DNA from: Paenibacillus sp. FSL R7-0273
GTDB lineage: Bacteria > Bacillota > Bacilli > Paenibacillales > Paenibacillaceae
Assembly: GCF_000758625.1 (NCBI RefSeq)
Contig: NZ_CP009283.1
Span: forward strand, 3,855,501 to 3,919,500
Direction: 5' to 3'
DNA length: 64,000 nucleotides
Shown here piece after piece: positions 18,801 through 28,100 of the stretch. Below the pieces are notes generated by a model. It was not told where the DNA came from. It did not search any database and saw only the letters and a program-made list of their open reading frames with translations. Position numbers and translations under genes: made by a program. The first letter of the stretch is position 1. Every line of letters starts with the position of its first letter.

Positions 18801-21800
18801 AAAGCCTTCAAGGACGGGACAGGCGATAAGCAGTTCTGCGCCATCGGCTCAGTCAAATCCAACATCGGGCACTGTGAGTCCGCTGCCGGAATCGCGGCCA
18901 TCGCCAAGGTGCTGCTGCAAATGAAATACGGCGTGCTGGTACCCTCCCTGCATTCAGAGGAGCTGAACGGTCATATCAATTTCGGAGAGACACCTTTTTA
19001 CGTCCAGCGGCAAGCCTCTGCCTGGAACCGTGTTTCTCTGGAAGAAGCCTCAGGCCGGAAGGAATACCCGCGCCGGGCGGGCGTCAGCTCCTTCGGGGCG
19101 GGCGGCGCGAACGCACATATTATTCTGGAGGAATATATTCCGGTACAGGATCACCAGCCGGTCCATGCGGACGCCGGGGAGAGCGGAGAACAGGTCATTG
19201 TACTGTCTGCCCGTTCGGAGGAGCGGCTGAAGGCATATGCCGGCAAGCTGGGCAGGTATGCCGCTTCCCTGGCGGAGAAAGAAGTCAGTCTGGCGGATAT
19301 CGCTTATACGCTGCAGGTCGGCAGAGAGTCTTTTTCTGAACGGCTGGCCCTCATTGCCGGTTCCGTCACCGAAATGCAGGAGCTGCTTGGCGCCTACTGC
19401 GAAGGGCAAATGGACAGCGGCAGGCTGTATCGGGGCAACGCCAAGGGCTTTAAAGAATATGCGGAGCTGCTGAGCGGCATTCAGCCGGGCGTTTCGCTTC
19501 CGGATCTGTTGCTGGAGAGCGGAAATACGGCCAAAATCGCCCAGCTGTGGACGCTCGGGCTGGAAGTGGACTTCCGCAAGCTTCATGCAGACGTCAAGCG
19601 CAAACGCGTTCCGCTTCCGACGTACCCTTTTGCCAGAAACCGCTACTGGGTAAACGAGGTGAAGCGCCGGGAAATCAGCTTCCCGGCACTGATCCACGAG
19701 GTGCCTGGTGCAGGGCAGCTGGTGGAGCGCAATCTATCCACCATCGGCGGCTTCCGCTTCAACTCACGCGCAGAAATAATCAACCGTCATTATGGAGTTC
19801 ATACGATTCAGGGACAAGCCTATTTGAACCCTCCCGGCATACTGGCTTTTGCCAGGGAAGCGCTGGAGCTTGCCGGATACGACAAGGAACAGACGCTTGC
19901 CGATATTGTCTGGTCAGGGCCGGTGATGCAACGGGATGGACTGATGCTTGATGCATACCTCTATCCTGAAGGCGAAGGCGCGCTTTGTGAAATCAGGGAT
20001 GGAGCAGAAAAGGTGCTGTTCCAGTGTCGCCTTGCTGCCGGAACCCATATTCTAAGTGAACTGCCGGAAGCAGAAGCTTTCTTGTCCGGGGCGGAAATGC
20101 CAAAGGACGAACTGAGCATAGGCGAACGCCAAAAGCTCCAAACGCTGTACGGGATTCCGGCGGCTTTGGCGGGAGTCCGCATAGGACGGCCCGATGTGAA
20201 TACATGGCTTGCGCTGGTGGACTGCGGCGGCGGGCTGGCCGGTTCGCTTGACCCGCAAGTGTTAGGTGCAGCCGGAGAGCTGCTGCTGGCGGCAGCCGCT
20301 TTAACCGGCCAGAACCGGCCGGTGTCCTTGCAATCCGCCGCCCAATGGGCTTATCGCCGCATAACAGCCAAGCAATGGCTCATCAAGTTGAACAGCAGCT
20401 CCAACGGTCAATATACGCTGACTGCGGCAACCCCGGAAGGAGAGCTTGCCTGGAGGTTGGAGGCAGCTTTCACAGCACGCCTGCAAACGTCTGAACCGGA
20501 AAATGCCATGCTGTATTACACCCCTCAGTGGATTCCAAGCAGAACCGGCACCGCAACCGCCGGAAGCCTGAGCGGAGATACCGTGCTGTTCTTGGCCGAT
20601 GCGGCTGAGCTTCCAAGATTCAGACGGAACTTTGGAGCAGGGGCAAGGCTGATCTTCGTAACTCCGGCTGAGCATTTTGCACAATCCGGCGATAATCAGT
20701 ATGGATTAAATTTCGCCGATAAAGAACAGCTCGCCGGACTGCTGCATTCGCTGACAGCCAGGGGTGTAAGCCTGCAGCAGATGGTTTATCTCGCAGATGC
20801 GCCTGATTTGGCCGCAGAGGCCAAACTGAACAGCAGCCTGTATCCGCTGCTGTTTCTGGTTCAGGCGCTTATGGAAAGCAAGGCGGCAGGCAAGGTGCGG
20901 CTGGTCTATGCTTTTACCGACCATGGGAATGAAGCGGCACTGCTGGATAAGGCGCTAGGCGGCTTCATTAAGACGCTGAGGCTGGAAAGTCCGGCATACA
21001 GCTTCAAGACGGTCTCACTCGATCCTTCCCTCAAGGCGGAGGAGGTCCCGGGCCTTTTGGAACAGGAGCTGAATCATTTCCAGGGGGAGCAGGAAGTAAG
21101 CTATAGCGGAGAAGGCCGGTTTGTAAAACGGCTGGTTCCGGCAATAAACGCCGCCAGCCAGCCGCCGCAGTTTACAACCATTAAGGAAAACGGCGTTTAC
21201 ATTATTACCGGCGGACTTGGCGGATTGGGCCGCCTGTTCGCGGCTTACCTGGCGAAGACGGCAGGTACACGGCTGATTCTCACCGGACGTTCACCGCTCG
21301 ATGAAGCCAAGAAGGTACAGCTGGCCGAAATCGCCGCCTATGGCGGGACGGCGGAATATATCGTATCGGATGCCGCCAAGATGCAGGACGCTGAGGCGCT
21401 TGTCCGGCTGGCGAAAGACCGGTATGGCCGGATTAACGGGATACTGCATTGCGCCGGTCTTCACCGGGATGCTTATATCGTTAAGAAAGACACCGCCGAT
21501 TTTGAGCAGGTCATTTCCTCCAAAGTCATCAGCACCCTGAATTTGGATCATGCCTTCAAAGACGAGCAGCTTGAGCTGATGCTCCTGTTCTCCTCCCTCA
21601 CCGGGGAGACGGGCAATCCCGGCCAGGCCGACTACGCCTATGCCAATCAGTTCTTGAATGAATTTGCACTTTACCGCGGGCACCTTGCCGCCAAGGGAGA
21701 ACGCACCGGCAGAACCGTCTCGGTCGCTTGGCCGCTATGGGAAGCGGACGGGATGCAATTGCCGGAAGAGCAGCGCAGAATACTGGAGCTGCAGACGGGT

Positions 21801-24800
21801 CTGGTTCCGCTGCCTGCGGATAAAGGAATCTCCGCCTTTGAATACGCGCTGCAGCCGGAGGCAGCCAATCCGCTGATCGTCGGCTACGGAAAGCCGGCAC
21901 GGTTGCACAGTCTGCTGGAAGGTGTGAACCGCAGCGGGGCAGCAGGGCCGGACTTAGCTCATGCCGAAAAGGAAACCCGGGGCAATGAACCACTTACCGG
22001 TAAGCCCGGCGACCTCCAGGAACAAACCGTGCTCTATCTGACCGGAATGTTCAGTGAGCTGCTGAAGCTGGAGACCGAAGAAATCGATGTTCACACCGAA
22101 TTCGAAGAGTACGGCATTGAATCGGTGATGATCGGTTATTTCAACAGCAAGCTGGAAGAGGATCTGGGAGAAGTCTCCAAGACACTGCTGTTTGAGTACC
22201 AGACCATTGCAAGCCTGGCTGCGCATTTGGAGAAGCAGCACGGCAAAGCGCTGGCAAAGCTGCTGAGCCCGGAGCCGCCAGCTTTGCAGCAGCCTGCTTC
22301 AGTCCCTGCTGACGGTCTGCTGCAGGGAATCAACAACCATATGAACACTCACCAATTGGCGGGCTGGCAGGAGCTGTCTTCCTTTGCGAGCAGGTACTCC
22401 GGCGGAAGCAGGGCATCGAGTACGGCAGCGGATGAGCGCATTGCCATCATCGGCCTGAGCGGAAAATATCCGCATGCCGGAGATATGGACGAGTTCTGGG
22501 ACAATATCGCCGGAGGCAGAGACTGCACGGAAGAAATACCGGCCAGCCGCTGGGACTACCGGAAATATCTCGGCGGCAGCTTCGATAAAGTCCAGGAAGG
22601 TAAGATGTACAGCAAATGGGGCGGCTTTGTCGAGGATGTGGACAAGTTCGATCCGGCGTTCTTCAATATCGCCCCGCGCGAAGCGGTAATCATGGACCCG
22701 CAGGAGCGGATGTTTGCCGAAACGGTGTGGTCTGCTATTGAAGATGCCGGTTATACCAAGAGCAAGCTCCAGCGCTATCAGGAGGGTCACGGGGCTAACA
22801 TCGGGGTGTTTGCCGGGGCCACGACATACTCCTATCAGCTGTGGGGGCCGGAGGAGTGGGAACGAGGCAACCTGTCGGCCATGCCGAATGTGTCGCCATG
22901 GTCCATCGCCAACCGGATTTCGTACATGTTCAATTTCAGCGGCCCGAGCCTGGCAATTGACACGGCCTGCTCATCCTCTCTGGCGGCCATTCACGCTGCT
23001 TGTGAGAGCCTGAAGAACAAGGAATGCCGTTTAGCGGTCGCCGGCGGGGTCAATCTCTATCTGCATCCCTATAAATATGTGCTGATGTGCCAGACACGGA
23101 TGCTGTCTCCGACAGGCAAATGCCACAGCTTCGGCGATGCTGCGGACGGCTTTGTTCCGGGCGAAGGCGTGGGGGCGGTTCTGCTTAAGCCGCTCAGTGA
23201 GGCGATTCGGGACAATGATCATATCTATGGCGTGATCCGGGCCACTGAGATTAACCACGGCGGAAAAGTGAGCGGCTATACCGTTCCCAATCCGGTTGCC
23301 CAGGTCAGCCTGATTTCCAAAGCGCTGAAGAAAGCGGATGTGGACGCAAGCACCATTTCCTATATGGAAGCGCACGGAACAGGCACAAAGCTGGGGGATC
23401 CTATCGAGATCAACGCCCTTAACCAGGTGTTCGGCGAATATCAGCCGGCCAGACAGTCCTGCTCCATCGGCTCGGTGAAATCAAATATCGGCCATCTGGA
23501 AGCGGCGGCCGGAATTGCCTCTGTCACGAAAGTGCTGCTGCAGCTAAAGCACAAGCAGCTTGCACCTTCCATACATGCGGAAAAGGCCAACAGCAATATC
23601 GATTTCGGAAATTCTCATTTCCGGGTGCAGCAGCAGGCTGCCCCATGGACACCTTCCGGCGGCGGCTCTGTTCCAAGACGGGCCGGGGTAAGCTCCTTCG
23701 GCGCAGGAGGAACCAACGCCTTTGTACTGATTGAAGAATACGAAGCTCCCGGCATAGGGGCTGAGCCTGTGCAATCAACCTCAGGTAACGGCCACATCAT
23801 TGTCCTTTCCGCCAAGACGCCGTATTCGCTCAAGCAAGCGGCTATAAAGCTGCGAAGCTTCATGCAGCGCTACCCGGACACAGGGCTTGGCGATTTGGCC
23901 TTTACGCTCCAGACAGGCCGTGAGGAAATGGCTTGCCGCTTGGCTTTTACCGCTGCTTCAATCACGGAGACGCTGGAGAAGCTGTCGGATTATATTTCCG
24001 GCGGGGAGCGCACGGATATTTACTCCGGAACGGTGTCCAAACGAGACCGCCCTGGAGCGGCAGAGGCGCACAACGACGAGTCGACGGCGGAGATGTGGGT
24101 CCTGGGGGCCGGAATCGACTGGACTTCCCTGCACAGCCAGGGGCAGGCACGGATTATTCCGCTTCCGACTTACGCTTTTGAAAGGGAGAGCTACTGGATT
24201 ACACGGAGGGAATCAGGTGAAAAGCCGCGCCGCTCGGACAGCAGTATACATCCATTGGTAGACCGCAATATATCAAGCTTCAGCAGGCAGCAGTATGAGA
24301 CGCTGCTAGACGGCGGACACTCCTCCCGGACCTTCGGCTACGCTTCTTTCATTGAACTGTTCCGGGCTGCATCAGAGCTTTCGCTTGAAATACCGTGCCG
24401 TGTGATTGAAGATGTGGCGTGGGGTACACTCCCGCCGCAAGCGGGAGAAAGCAGGCTCGTCACTTCGTTATACGAAGAAGGACGTCATATTGAATGTGAG
24501 GCAGGCTTTGAGGATGAGTCCGGTAACTACATCATATGCGCACAAGGCAAAGTATCCTCCGCAGTGCATAGACAGCCGGGGCCGGGTGTGCCGGGACTGG
24601 ACAGCTTTTCCGGTCTCCGTCCGGTTGAACAGCTTCCATGCGTTCCGGCGGTTGCGGCAGGCTGCATAGAATCCCTCCGCGAGGTCAGCACCGGGGACGG
24701 CCGGGCCATGATGGGCGTAGGGTTTAAGCAAGCTTTTGCCGGATCAGAATCCGGACTTCTCTTTAACGATCTGGCGGCGGAGGCGCTTGTGCAGAGTCTT

Positions 24801-25052
24801 GTGTCTATCAGCCTTGGAGCGGAAGTCATGGAATACCGCACGATGTCCCGCTGTATCGTTCATGGGGCGCTTGCAGCAGAGGTAAGGGTGCTGGCCTTAT
24901 GGCGCTTGCTCCAGGAGAACACGGCCGTCTATGAAATAACAGTGGTTGATGCGAAAGATAACGTCATCCTGACAATGGAAGAGCTGGTTCTGAAGCTTAC
25001 AGCAATGCATACAAAAGGCGCGGGGGTTCTGGAAACGTCCGCTCCGGTCTGA
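15840..25052 (+). CDS. Trans-AT polyketide synthase: docking-KR-ACP-KS-DH*-KR-ACP-KS-DH*
   Basis: The ATG lies directly after the upstream TAA, with GGAGGG 7 bases before it; 3070 aa. Residues 1-28 are a docking-like segment (GAITKEEG). KR1 (GGLGALG near 268, Tyr412) and ACP1 (GFDSI, Ser567) complete the module begun on the preceding protein. KS1 has Cys836. The following DH-like domain keeps a His (1321) but its motif carries an extra residue before PG, and the usual HPxxxDG reads as DPQVLGAAG, so it should not dehydrate normally. KR2 (GGLGGLG, Tyr1932), ACP2 (GIESV, Ser2095) and KS2 (Cys2377, DTACSSS) look intact. The last 270 residues are a DH remnant lacking both catalytic motifs. Both KRs have an Asp in the AGxxxD motif, predicting B-type reduction. 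Expected output is a double bond from the first KR's split module, then hydroxyl groups. No docking-like tail is visible at the C-terminus. Confidence 0.96.
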   Translation: MRSIIEGIASGAITKEEGLRQIAALKQQHTQDLLYFTRNLTEQPLTEGGVNRLGHVLVLAADSLLRPLLQNVFASAASSFTLVTAEELGGGDGIGLPSTRIGDEHAYVRLLETLEKKGQFPGSILHLLSQEEVSGSKLEEGMESGIYSVFALTKAVLSFKKRSKTSLLFHYKEGPNSSVHAALEAFAKSAMIENPGLLFKAVSTDHGRADFNALSVQPLLQELSHMQDGFRAVHYRNSRRFVPQLLRHEAPSAATAPPSAATDRPAYLITGGLGALGYMLAGHLAESRQADLILTGRSQLSEAGERKLDVLRRAGSRVMYMACDTASQADLEQLLTAAKARFSRMYGILHCAGVTEDAFILRKTRESMAKVLAPKVAGTVNLYHTFRNEPLDSMILFSSISAVIGNMGQSDYAYANSFMDYFAVENRGSAPFKLISVNWPLWEEGGMATTADSLEILRKNLGILPLPTGQGLNALDGIGRGLNENTLVLYGDAVTIEEAISKMNTPAQPGGQENVKPPAEEPAPQMDISALKEGAEQFLKQIFIKVTKIPPHALGLDDSFEKIGFDSIMAMSMNEELEAVFGELSKTLLFEHQTLRELGEFFAEHHAATLGKVIKPQATGKAAASGSGNRQAQQPQFPQPGKPQLHRKGMPAAGPSPKPANPERLPSTQDIAIVGISGKFPMSPDLQTFWDNLLSAQDCITEIPADRWSIDEFYTTDKNELGKMYCKWGGFLEDVDRFDALFFNISPREAEIMDPQERLFLECAYSAIEDAGYTRDTLGSRRVGVFAGVMYGQYQLLDAEVDGRKIALSSVYASIANRVSYHLNLNGPSIALDTMCSSSLTSIHLACDSIRRGESDCAIAGGVNVSIHPDKYIFLSQQKFAASDGRCHSFGEGGDGYVPGEGVGAVLLKPVDRAVSDGDHIYAVIKGSSINHGGKTTGYTVPNPAMQGAVIQETLQAAGVHPRTINYIEAHGTGTSLGDPIEVSGLVKAFKDGTGDKQFCAIGSVKSNIGHCESAAGIAAIAKVLLQMKYGVLVPSLHSEELNGHINFGETPFYVQRQASAWNRVSLEEASGRKEYPRRAGVSSFGAGGANAHIILEEYIPVQDHQPVHADAGESGEQVIVLSARSEERLKAYAGKLGRYAASLAEKEVSLADIAYTLQVGRESFSERLALIAGSVTEMQELLGAYCEGQMDSGRLYRGNAKGFKEYAELLSGIQPGVSLPDLLLESGNTAKIAQLWTLGLEVDFRKLHADVKRKRVPLPTYPFARNRYWVNEVKRREISFPALIHEVPGAGQLVERNLSTIGGFRFNSRAEIINRHYGVHTIQGQAYLNPPGILAFAREALELAGYDKEQTLADIVWSGPVMQRDGLMLDAYLYPEGEGALCEIRDGAEKVLFQCRLAAGTHILSELPEAEAFLSGAEMPKDELSIGERQKLQTLYGIPAALAGVRIGRPDVNTWLALVDCGGGLAGSLDPQVLGAAGELLLAAAALTGQNRPVSLQSAAQWAYRRITAKQWLIKLNSSSNGQYTLTAATPEGELAWRLEAAFTARLQTSEPENAMLYYTPQWIPSRTGTATAGSLSGDTVLFLADAAELPRFRRNFGAGARLIFVTPAEHFAQSGDNQYGLNFADKEQLAGLLHSLTARGVSLQQMVYLADAPDLAAEAKLNSSLYPLLFLVQALMESKAAGKVRLVYAFTDHGNEAALLDKALGGFIKTLRLESPAYSFKTVSLDPSLKAEEVPGLLEQELNHFQGEQEVSYSGEGRFVKRLVPAINAASQPPQFTTIKENGVYIITGGLGGLGRLFAAYLAKTAGTRLILTGRSPLDEAKKVQLAEIAAYGGTAEYIVSDAAKMQDAEALVRLAKDRYGRINGILHCAGLHRDAYIVKKDTADFEQVISSKVISTLNLDHAFKDEQLELMLLFSSLTGETGNPGQADYAYANQFLNEFALYRGHLAAKGERTGRTVSVAWPLWEADGMQLPEEQRRILELQTGLVPLPADKGISAFEYALQPEAANPLIVGYGKPARLHSLLEGVNRSGAAGPDLAHAEKETRGNEPLTGKPGDLQEQTVLYLTGMFSELLKLETEEIDVHTEFEEYGIESVMIGYFNSKLEEDLGEVSKTLLFEYQTIASLAAHLEKQHGKALAKLLSPEPPALQQPASVPADGLLQGINNHMNTHQLAGWQELSSFASRYSGGSRASSTAADERIAIIGLSGKYPHAGDMDEFWDNIAGGRDCTEEIPASRWDYRKYLGGSFDKVQEGKMYSKWGGFVEDVDKFDPAFFNIAPREAVIMDPQERMFAETVWSAIEDAGYTKSKLQRYQEGHGANIGVFAGATTYSYQLWGPEEWERGNLSAMPNVSPWSIANRISYMFNFSGPSLAIDTACSSSLAAIHAACESLKNKECRLAVAGGVNLYLHPYKYVLMCQTRMLSPTGKCHSFGDAADGFVPGEGVGAVLLKPLSEAIRDNDHIYGVIRATEINHGGKVSGYTVPNPVAQVSLISKALKKADVDASTISYMEAHGTGTKLGDPIEINALNQVFGEYQPARQSCSIGSVKSNIGHLEAAAGIASVTKVLLQLKHKQLAPSIHAEKANSNIDFGNSHFRVQQQAAPWTPSGGGSVPRRAGVSSFGAGGTNAFVLIEEYEAPGIGAEPVQSTSGNGHIIVLSAKTPYSLKQAAIKLRSFMQRYPDTGLGDLAFTLQTGREEMACRLAFTAASITETLEKLSDYISGGERTDIYSGTVSKRDRPGAAEAHNDESTAEMWVLGAGIDWTSLHSQGQARIIPLPTYAFERESYWITRRESGEKPRRSDSSIHPLVDRNISSFSRQQYETLLDGGHSSRTFGYASFIELFRAASELSLEIPCRVIEDVAWGTLPPQAGESRLVTSLYEEGRHIECEAGFEDESGNYIICAQGKVSSAVHRQPGPGVPGLDSFSGLRPVEQLPCVPAVAAGCIESLREVSTGDGRAMMGVGFKQAFAGSESGLLFNDLAAEALVQSLVSISLGAEVMEYRTMSRCIVHGALAAEVRVLALWRLLQENTAVYEITVVDAKDNVILTMEELVLKLTAMHTKGAGVLETSAPV
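19690..20530 (+). other. DH-like domain with His retained and Asp motif lost
   Basis: The domain sits between the PLPTYPFARNRYW linker and the next KR, exactly where DH domains stand in the sister modules. The catalytic His is in a GVHTIQGQAYLNPPG context, one residue longer than HxxxGxxxxPG. The expected Asp motif is replaced by a stretch reading SLDPQVLGAAG. Normal water elimination is unlikely. Pyran-synthase-type domains also derive from DH folds with an altered Asp, so a cyclising role is a remote alternative. The by-eye alignment is clear for the N-terminal half and weaker for the C-terminal half. Confidence 0.65.
24240..25052 (+). other. DH remnant at the C-terminus, both catalytic motifs missing
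   Basis: The segment starts with an IHPLVDRNISS stretch that matches the opening of the active DH domains (HPLLDSNVST). Where they carry DHxxxGxxxLPG it reads through LLDGGHSSRTFGYAS, without the motif, and no HPxxxDG follows. It is probably a structural relic that keeps the KS-to-KR geometry. The KR it should contact is encoded at the start of the next gene. Confidence 0.65.
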
Positions 25053-25105
25053 TCCGCACGGCATTACGGAAGCGGCATATCAAACATAGGTTGGTGGTCA
25101 GCATA

Positions 25106-28100
25106 ATGAGCCTCGGCAAACCGGATGAACAGAAGGACATAATCTATTTTCAGGAGCAGTGGGCGGATTCCGCCCCTGCTCTGCAAACAGCTGCGGCGGA
25201 AAGGCAGCCGGGAACACTGCTGCTTGTAGTGGAGGCAGACACTTTGGAAACCAGGAGTGCCGCTGCCGCGCTGGCCGATGAATACACAGTCGTTACGGTA
25301 CGGCTTGGAGCATCCCTGAGCCAGGAAACGGAGCGCTGTTACTCGGTTAACCGGCGGGAACAAGCAGATTACACCGCTCTGCTGTCCGATGTGACGAAGA
25401 CGTTCCCGCAAATTGCCTGCGTAGCGATGCTGTGGAATCAAGGGCAGACGATCGAAACAGCGGCCGGAAATGCGGCATACGCCATAGACAGTATGTTTTA
25501 TTGGATCAAAGCCTTCCATGCATTGAAGCTCCGCCTGAACAACCGGTGGCTGTCCGTTTCCATGAACGGAGACGGGGAGCGGCTGGATGTAGAAGCGCTG
25601 GGCGCATGCGGCAAATCACTGGAGCGGGTGTATCCGCGCCTGCGTTATACCCAGGTGGAGGTACGCGATGCCGGTTATGCCCTGGCGGATATTCTGCGCG
25701 GAGAAATCCGGTGCCTCAGCTACCCTTTTACCCATGAAGTGCGATATGAGCAAGGGCTGCGGAGGGAAAAACGGCTGGGCGAGATTACGCTGCAGGACAG
25801 AGCCGGTTTGTTAAAAAACAAAGGTATATATCTCATAACCGGGGGAGCAGGGTCTTTAGGCATGATTCTGGCCGGCCACTTGGCCCGTACATACCATTCC
25901 AGACTGATTTTGCTCGGAAGAAGCACACCTGACTCCGCGCTTGAGCTGAAGCTGGAAACATTGCGCGGCTATGGGGCGCAAGCAGAATATATCGTCTGCG
26001 ATATTGCAGACCGGTCCAGCGTCAAGCAGGCCATTCAACAGGCCAAGCGGCAGTTCGGGGCCATAAATGGCGTCATTCATGCGGCGGGCAAAGCGAGTGA
26101 GCAGCTAATTTTTCAGAAAGAGGCCCATGAGTTTACATCCGTTCTGCAACCCAAGACGGACGGAGTCCTGGCGCTGGATGAGGCACTGAAGGAGGAGCCG
26201 CTGGATTTCTTCACCGTCTTCTCGTCTACTTCTTCGCTGATCGGGGATTTTGGCCAAGGGGATTATGCGGTAGCGAACCGGTTTTTGGACCGTTTTTGCG
26301 AATATCGCGAGGGTCTGGTTAAACAGGGGATGCGCAGCGGCAAAAGTATAAGCATCCAGTGGCCGCTCTGGGAGGCGGGGGGCATGCACCTCGAAAACGG
26401 GGCAGAAAAGCTGTATCTGCAAGCCTCGGGCATCGGGCAGTTGACGGCGGAGCAGGGAATCGGCTGCTTTGAAGCAGTTATGGCGGACGGACGGGGGCAG
26501 ACGGCAGTGATTTATGGGGAACGTTCCAAGCTGGCGCCGCAGTTAAACCTAATCAAGCCTAACGGCAAAAGTCAAGCTAAAGGGGGGATAACCAAGTTGG
26601 ATAAGCATTATAGACCGGAAGAAATGGGCCAGCAGCATGGAGTGCTCCTCGAAGAGCAGGTTAAGCATGATGTGCTTCGTTTGGCGGCGGAGGTTCTGCA
26701 GACGCAGACCGGGAAGCTCGATATGGATGAAAATATGGGCGATTTCGGCTTCGACTCTATTTCATTGAAGGAATATGCCGACGGATTAAGTGAGCTGTAT
26801 GACGTTGAGCTGTCTCCGGCTGTGTTTTTTGCCAAAACTACGCTGAATGAGCTGGCACACTTTCTGGCGGAGGAGGATTTCAGTACAGAAGTCGCCGCTT
26901 ACTATGCGGGTAAGAGCGGAGCTGTGCCCGAAGGTCCGGCAGTTGTAAGCCAGTGGGATGCGGCATCGTTGGAGGAGCCTTCTGCTCAGCCCAATAGCAC
27001 ATTGTCCAGCGGGCCGCCAGCCGCGCCAATGTCTCCGTTCGAGGGGCAATCCATTTTCACAGACTCACCAGACCCGGCCCCGGCTTTACAGCCCCTTTCC
27101 AGTAAATATCAGGGCCGCAAAAAAGCCGGCGGGCAGCCGGCGGCGGAAAAAACAGCCCGCGATGTCGCCGTCGTCGGTCTCAGCTTCAAGCTACCCGGCG
27201 CGGATACAGCGGAAGAGCTGTGGCGTTTCCTGGACGGCCGCGAGAACCAGGTACGGGAGATCCCCGCAGACCGCTGGGACTGGAAAGCTTATTACAGCAC
27301 CGATCCACAGCAGGATAACAAGACCAATTCCCGCTGGGGCGGCTTTATCGGAGGACATGACCAGTTTGATGCAAAATTCTTTCAGATTTCCCCGCGCGAA
27401 GCGGAGCTGATGGACCCTCAGCAGAGACTGTTCATCCAGGCGGCCTGGAGAGCGGTGGAGGACAGCGGCTACAAAATGTCGCAGCTCTCCGGCAGGCAGG
27501 TCGGCGTGTTTGCGGGCGTCCAGTTCTCCGACTACCAGCAGCTCCTGTCTGCCAATATGGACAAGGTGCATGCCCAGTCCAGTATCGGCAACGCGACCGC
27601 GCTCCTCAGCAACAGAGTGTCCTATCTGTTCAATTTCAAAGGGCCGAGCGAATCGGTCGACACAGCCTGCTCCAGCAGTCTTGTTGCACTTCACCGGGCG
27701 GTTAAGTCGATCCAGCATCATGAAAGCGAGCTGGCGCTGGCCGGCGGCGTAAGCCTTATGCTGGATCCAAATACCTATGTCGGCGCTGGTGTGATGGGCG
27801 TATTCTCGCCAGAGGGGCGCTGCAAGACATTTGACCGGAGCGCGAACGGCTATGTCAAAGGCGAAGGCGTCGGTGTTGTGGTGCTGAAGCCGCTGGAAAA
27901 GGCGGTGGAGGACGGCGACCATATCTACGGCGTGATCAAAGGTACGGCTGTGAATCATGGCGGGCGGGCCCATTCCCTGACCGCGCCTAATCCGGACGCC
28001 CAGGCGGAGCTGCTGCTGAAGGCATACACAGAGGCAGGAATTGATCCGGGGACCGTATCCTATATTGAAACCCATGGGACGGGCACAGAGCTTGGTGATC

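Noticed and set aside
25053-25105. Possible frameshift joining the third and fourth PKS genes into one
   Set aside because: The stop at 25050-25052 is clean, the gap shows no continuing DH or KR similarity in another frame, and the next gene has an acceptable start and site. A natural split is more likely than a sequencing error, though it cannot be excluded.
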